This document shows, piece by piece, positions 5,674 through 8,130 of a stretch of DNA of 8,130 nt. Source of the DNA: Oscillospiraceae bacterium (GTDB lineage: Bacteria; Bacillota_A; Clostridia; Oscillospirales; Oscillospiraceae); assembly GCA_902795095.1 (NCBI GenBank), contig CADBKB010000097.1, positions 1-8,130 on the forward strand. Reading direction: 5' to 3'. Below the pieces are notes generated by a model that did not search any database, was not told the DNA's origin, and worked only from the letters and a program-made list of their open reading frames with translations. The number at the start of each line of letters is the position of its first letter. The first letter of the stretch is position 1. The position numbers were made by a program, and so were the translations under genes.

Positions 5674-6852
5674 ATGAAGCGTATTTTTCTGATCGTTCTG
5701 GATTCCTTCGGCGTGGGCGCTTCGCCGGACGCGCCGCTGTTCGGCGACGCCGGCACGAATACCCTGCGCGCCTGCGCCGGATCTGACAAGCTCCGCATTC
5801 CCAATCTCATCCGCCTGGGCCTGGGTATGATCGACGGCGTCGACTGCCTGCCAAAGCCCCGCCGGGCGGCCGCCGCTTACGGGCGCATGGCCGAGGCCTC
5901 CCGTGGCAAGGACACCACCACCGGCCACTGGGAGCTGGCGGGCCTTGTCTCCGCGCAGCCGCTGCCCCTCTATCCCCGGGGCTTTCCCGAGGAGATCCTT
6001 GCCCCCTTCCGGGCCAAAACCGGCCGCGGCGTGCTGGCCAACGCCCCCTGGTCCGGCACCGAGGTCATCAATGTCTACGGCGACGAGCATGTGGCCACCG
6101 GGGATCTGATCGTCTACACCTCTGCCGACTCCGTGTTCCAGATCGCCGCCCATGAGGATGTGGTCCCGCCGGAGCAGCTGTATGAATACTGCCGTATCGC
6201 CCGGGCGCTGCTGCAGGGCCCCCACGCCGTCGGCCGGGTGATCGCCCGTCCCTTCGTCGGCACAGGCAACGGCAGCTATACGCGCACCGCCAACCGCCGG
6301 GATTTCTCCCTGGAGCCGCCCCGGCCCACTCTGCCCGACGCGGTCAAGGCAGCGGGGCTTGACTCCATCGGCGTGGGCAAGATCCATGACATCTTCGCCG
6401 GGCGGGGGCTTACGGAGTACGTTCTCACCCATTCCAACGCCGAGGGCATGGAAAAAACCGACGAATACTGCGAAAAAGACTTCCACGGCCTGTGCTTCGT
6501 GAACCTGGTGGATTTCGACATGCTCTACGGCCACCGCCGGGATATCGACGGCTACGCCGCCGCCCTGACGGCGTTCGACCGCTGGCTGGGCAGGTTCCTC
6601 CCGAAGCTGGGCCCCGACGACGCGCTGATCCTCACCGCCGACCACGGCTGTGATCCGTCCTACACCGCCACCACCGACCATACCCGGGAGTACGTCCCCC
6701 TGCTGGTTTACGGCAAGTGCCTGCGGGCCTGCAGCCTCGGCACGCGGTCCAGCTTTGCCGACCTGGCAGCCGCCGCGGCGCAGCTGCTGCAGATCGACTT
6801 CCCCTGCGACGGAACGAGCTTCGCCGCCCGTCTTTTGAAAAAGGAGCGCTGA
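5674..6852 (+). CDS. deoB: Phosphopentomutase
   Basis: This 392-residue cytoplasmic enzyme interconverts ribose-1-phosphate or deoxyribose-1-phosphate with the 5-phosphate. It thereby links nucleoside phosphorolysis to the pentose phosphate pathway or to deoxyribose-phosphate aldolase. It belongs to the alkaline-phosphatase superfamily. Metal ligands appear in the usual order: Asp10 (in LIVLDSFGVG), Asp282 and His287 (VDFDMLYGH), Asp323-His324 (TADHG) and His336 (TDHTREYVP). The phosphorylated threonine lies in KDTTTGHWE (79-87). The cap domain contains GTEVINVYGDEH and RPF.GTG...RT.NR.DF. The length matches the family. I chose the ATG at 5674 because GAGG lies 5 bases upstream and MKRIFLIVLDSFG is the canonical N-terminus; the longer frame reading back into dfx is spurious. 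The cdd remnant starts one base after its stop, so the two were cotranscribed. Nucleoside phosphorylases and deoC are absent from the window. Confidence 0.96.
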   Translation: MKRIFLIVLDSFGVGASPDAPLFGDAGTNTLRACAGSDKLRIPNLIRLGLGMIDGVDCLPKPRRAAAAYGRMAEASRGKDTTTGHWELAGLVSAQPLPLYPRGFPEEILAPFRAKTGRGVLANAPWSGTEVINVYGDEHVATGDLIVYTSADSVFQIAAHEDVVPPEQLYEYCRIARALLQGPHAVGRVIARPFVGTGNGSYTRTANRRDFSLEPPRPTLPDAVKAAGLDSIGVGKIHDIFAGRGLTEYVLTHSNAEGMEKTDEYCEKDFHGLCFVNLVDFDMLYGHRRDIDGYAAALTAFDRWLGRFLPKLGPDDALILTADHGCDPSYTATTDHTREYVPLLVYGKCLRACSLGTRSSFADLAAAAAQLLQIDFPCDGTSFAARLLKKER

Positions 6853-6853
6853 C

Positions 6854-7262
6854 ATGATGAAACCGAAGGAGCTTGTCGCCCTGGCCGAGCAGGCCCGGGA
6901 GCGATCCTACTGTCCCTATCGCCGTGGGCGCGGCCCTGCTGTGCGCCGACGGTACGGTGTTCACCGGCTGCAACATCGAGAACGCCGCCTTCGGTCCCTC
7001 GGTCTGCGCCGAGCGCACCGCCATCTTCAAGGCCGTCAGCGAAGGCCGCCGCGATTTTGCGGCCCTGGCGGTGGCCGGCGGGCCCGCTGGCGCGCCTGTG
7101 GAGCGCGAATGCCCGCCCTGCGGCGTGTGCCGCCAGGTGCTGCGGGAGTTCTGTGCCGACGATTTCCCGGTCTACATGAGCGGCGGTAACGGCACGTACC
7201 GCATGATGCGCCTGTCCCGGCTGCTGCCCGCCAGCTTCCGGGCGGAGGAGCAGCTGCTGTAA
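6854..7262 (+). pseudogene. cdd: Cytidine deaminase, frameshifted near the N-terminus
   Basis: Cytidine deaminase turns cytidine and deoxycytidine into uridine and deoxyuridine. The 5' frame reads MMKPKELVALAEQARERSYC then PY (6854-6919), a normal start with AAGGAG 7 bases upstream. After TAT (6917-6919) a single C is followed by a second frame from 6921, reading AVGAALLCADGTVFTGCNIE and on to the stop at 7260-7262. The family has Y-S-x-F-x-V-G here, so three codons should separate Y from the AVG, but one base remains: a net loss of 8 bases. Everything downstream is intact: NIE for substrate binding, CAER with the zinc Cys and catalytic Glu, and PPCGVC with the other two zinc Cys. Restoring 8 bases would give 138 residues, the normal length. 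Read in the first frame, translation runs into unrelated sequence to 7189. It is either a young pseudogene or a sequence error; frameshifting alone would not restore the missing S-x-F. Confidence 0.85.
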
Positions 7263-7441
7263 CTGCGCTTTTCGCCATCTGTCAAAATTATTCATCCGCT
7301 TATACATCCTCCAGCCCGGCGCATCCGGTCCCGGGGAGCAAGGTTGTCGAAAAACAGCGGGTTTTGACCGGTCCAGAGGAGCGAAATCCCAAAAATATGC
7401 GTATATTTCGCGTTCCAAAGGCGTGTTTTTCCATTTTCCTC

Positions 7442-7469
7442 TTGCATTAGGAAAAAAAGGCTGTATAAT
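7442..7469 (+). promoter_or_regulatory. Sigma-A promoter of the dCMP deaminase gene
   Basis: -35 TTGCAT (7442-7447), a 16-base spacer rich in A, and a perfect -10 TATAAT (7464-7469). The predicted start is near 7476, giving a leader of about 25 bases. In the 179 bases between the cdd stop and this promoter I see no strong terminator, only short inverted repeats. Confidence 0.7.
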
Positions 7470-7474
7470 AAGAG

Positions 7475-7494
7475 CCAGAAACGACTCTGGAGGG
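7475..7494 (+). promoter_or_regulatory. Small leader hairpin next to the ribosome binding site of the dCMP deaminase gene
   Basis: CCAGA (7475-7479) can pair with TCTGG (7486-7490). The last two bases of that arm are also the first bases of the ribosome site GGAGGG (7489-7494), which lies 6 bases before the ATG at 7501. Pairing could slightly limit ribosome access. The ribosome site is certain; a role for the hairpin is speculative. Confidence 0.45.
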
Positions 7495-7500
7495 ATTCAG

Positions 7501-7992
7501 ATGAGCCGCATAGATAAAGAAAACTATTATCTGGACATCGCCCAGACCGTGCTGGAACGTTCTACCTGCCTGTGCGCCCAGTACGGCGCGCTGATCGTCC
7601 GCAACGACGAGATCGTCTCCACCGGCTATAACGGGGCGCCCCGCGGCCGCAGCAACTGCATCGACCTGGGCTACTGCATCCGCGAAAAAATGAACATCCC
7701 CCAGGGGGAGCGCTATGAGCTCTGCCGCAGCGTCCACGCCGAGGCCAACGCCATCATCTCCGCCTCCCGCAGCGAGTGCATCGGCGGCACGATCTACCTC
7801 GTGGGCCGCAACGCCCGCACCGGCGACTACCTGGAGCATGTGGCCCCCTGCCCCCAGTGCCGGCGTCTGATCATCAACGCCGGTCTGAGCAAGATCGTCA
7901 TCCGGGCCACTAAGGAAAAATACAATATCATCAATGTGCAGGACTGGGTTTTCAACGACGATTCCGTTCTGGAGCCCACCGTAGACCAGTAA
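7501..7992 (+). CDS. dCMP/cytidylate deaminase family protein (ComEB-like)
   Basis: This 163-residue zinc enzyme most likely deaminates dCMP to dUMP, the precursor of dTMP. Zinc ligands are His79 (in VHAEANAI), Cys117 and Cys120 (PCPQC), with Glu81 as proton shuttle. GYNGAPRG (42-49) and the Cys53, Cys59, Cys75 region match the extra substrate and regulatory segment that separates dCMP deaminases from cytidine and tRNA deaminases. I start at ATG 7501, not further upstream, because GGAGGG and a promoter immediately precede it and MSRIDKENYYLDIAQTV is a normal N-terminus. The gene is monocistronic, with its own promoter and terminator. It matches the dCMP deaminase encoded by B. subtilis comEB in type, but no competence genes are seen here. 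Whether it is allosterically controlled by dCTP and dTTP cannot be judged. With cdd broken, this is the only intact cytosine-type deaminase in the window. Confidence 0.92.
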   Translation: MSRIDKENYYLDIAQTVLERSTCLCAQYGALIVRNDEIVSTGYNGAPRGRSNCIDLGYCIREKMNIPQGERYELCRSVHAEANAIISASRSECIGGTIYLVGRNARTGDYLEHVAPCPQCRRLIINAGLSKIVIRATKEKYNIINVQDWVFNDDSVLEPTVDQ

Positions 7993-8000
7993 TTGCAGAC

Positions 8001-8031
8001 AAGCGCCCGGACTCGCGTCCGGGCGCTTTTT
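8001..8031 (+). terminator. Strong rho-independent terminator of the dCMP deaminase gene
   Basis: AAGCGCCCGGAC (8001-8012) and GTCCGGGCGCTT (8017-8028) form a perfect 12-base-pair stem closed by a TCGC tetraloop. The T run TTTTT (8027-8031) overlaps the base of the stem. It starts 9 bases after the stop codon. Confidence 0.92.
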
Positions 8032-8080
8032 AGACTGTCAAAAAACAAGTAAGGTCAGAGGTTACGGAAGGAAGGAAAGT

Positions 8081-8111
8081 GTGAAAGGGAACCATCAGGG
8101 TTCCCTTTCGC
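8081..8111. terminator. Hairpin near the right edge, possible minus-strand terminator
   Basis: GAAAGGGAACC (8083-8093) and GGTTCCCTTTC (8099-8109) pair perfectly over 11 bases around a 5-base loop, with a G-T and a G-C pair beyond. The plus-strand flank has no T run. The minus-strand flank is pyrimidine-rich (TTTCACACTTTCCTTCC), so it could end a gene entering from beyond base 8130. It could equally be a dispersed repeat. Confidence 0.45.
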
Positions 8112-8130
8112 GTTCAATCAAACCATATTT

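Noticed and set aside
5581..6855. 424-codon minus-strand open frame opposite deoB
   Set aside because: It is antisense to a canonical phosphopentomutase, with Gly/Val/Ala/Gln-rich shadow composition and no family features.
6854..7262. Programmed ribosomal frameshift in cdd
   Set aside because: There is no clear slippery heptamer at 6910-6925, and a simple shift would still lack the conserved S-x-F residues. A deletion or sequence error explains it better.
6708..7418. 236-codon minus-strand frame opposite the end of deoB and cdd
   Set aside because: The product is Arg/Ala/Gly-rich shadow sequence, and the plus strand shows clear cytidine deaminase motifs over the same bases.
1..8130. CRISPR array, insertion sequence, tRNA/rRNA or phage-like defence system
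   Set aside because: I see no regularly spaced repeats, transposase, integrase or tRNA-like cloverleaf anywhere. The genes form ordinary nucleoside-salvage and housekeeping units.

Overview
The window looks like a chromosomal segment of a strictly anaerobic, fairly GC-rich Firmicute, most likely a gut clostridium of the Oscillospiraceae/Lachnospiraceae type. The reasons are strong AGGAGG-type ribosome binding sites, sigma-A promoters, a BlaI/MecI-type repressor, a NupOPQ-type nucleoside ABC transporter, a desulfoferrodoxin (superoxide reductase) and a ComEB-type dCMP deaminase. The taxonomic call is inference from gene content and style only.

Left part (1-1262), all on the minus strand: the first 58 codons of a BlaI/MecI-family winged-helix repressor run off the left edge. 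They are preceded by a good promoter carrying two near-identical operator dyads. Next come a terminator hairpin and a single-gene unit for a 263-residue lipoprotein of unknown function with its own promoter.

Middle part (1263-5101), minus strand: a tightly packed three-gene ABC transporter operon (ATPase, permease, permease) ending in a clear terminator. It matches the BmpA-associated nucleoside importer family (B. subtilis NupOPQ). The substrate-binding lipoprotein that normally belongs to it is not in the window.

Right part (5157-8031), plus strand and divergent from the transporter: a desulfoferrodoxin with its own promoter, then phosphopentomutase deoB, then a cytidine deaminase gene cdd broken by an apparent 8-nt loss near its start. 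A separately promoted dCMP/cytidylate deaminase follows, with a strong terminator. A further hairpin lies at the right edge.

How it fits together: the transporter would bring in nucleosides. Cytidine deaminase, if functional, would turn cytidine into uridine. Phosphopentomutase would pass the pentose-1-phosphate released by nucleoside phosphorylases (not in this window) into central metabolism as pentose-5-phosphate. The dCMP deaminase feeds dUMP to thymidylate synthesis. The theme is nucleoside and pyrimidine salvage, with an oxidative-defence gene inserted between the transporter and the catabolic genes. I see no CRISPR array, mobile element, tRNA or rRNA, and no convincing new multi-gene system. 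The oddities most worth checking are the cdd frameshift, the twin operators, the missing binding protein and the orphan cysteine-rich lipoprotein.
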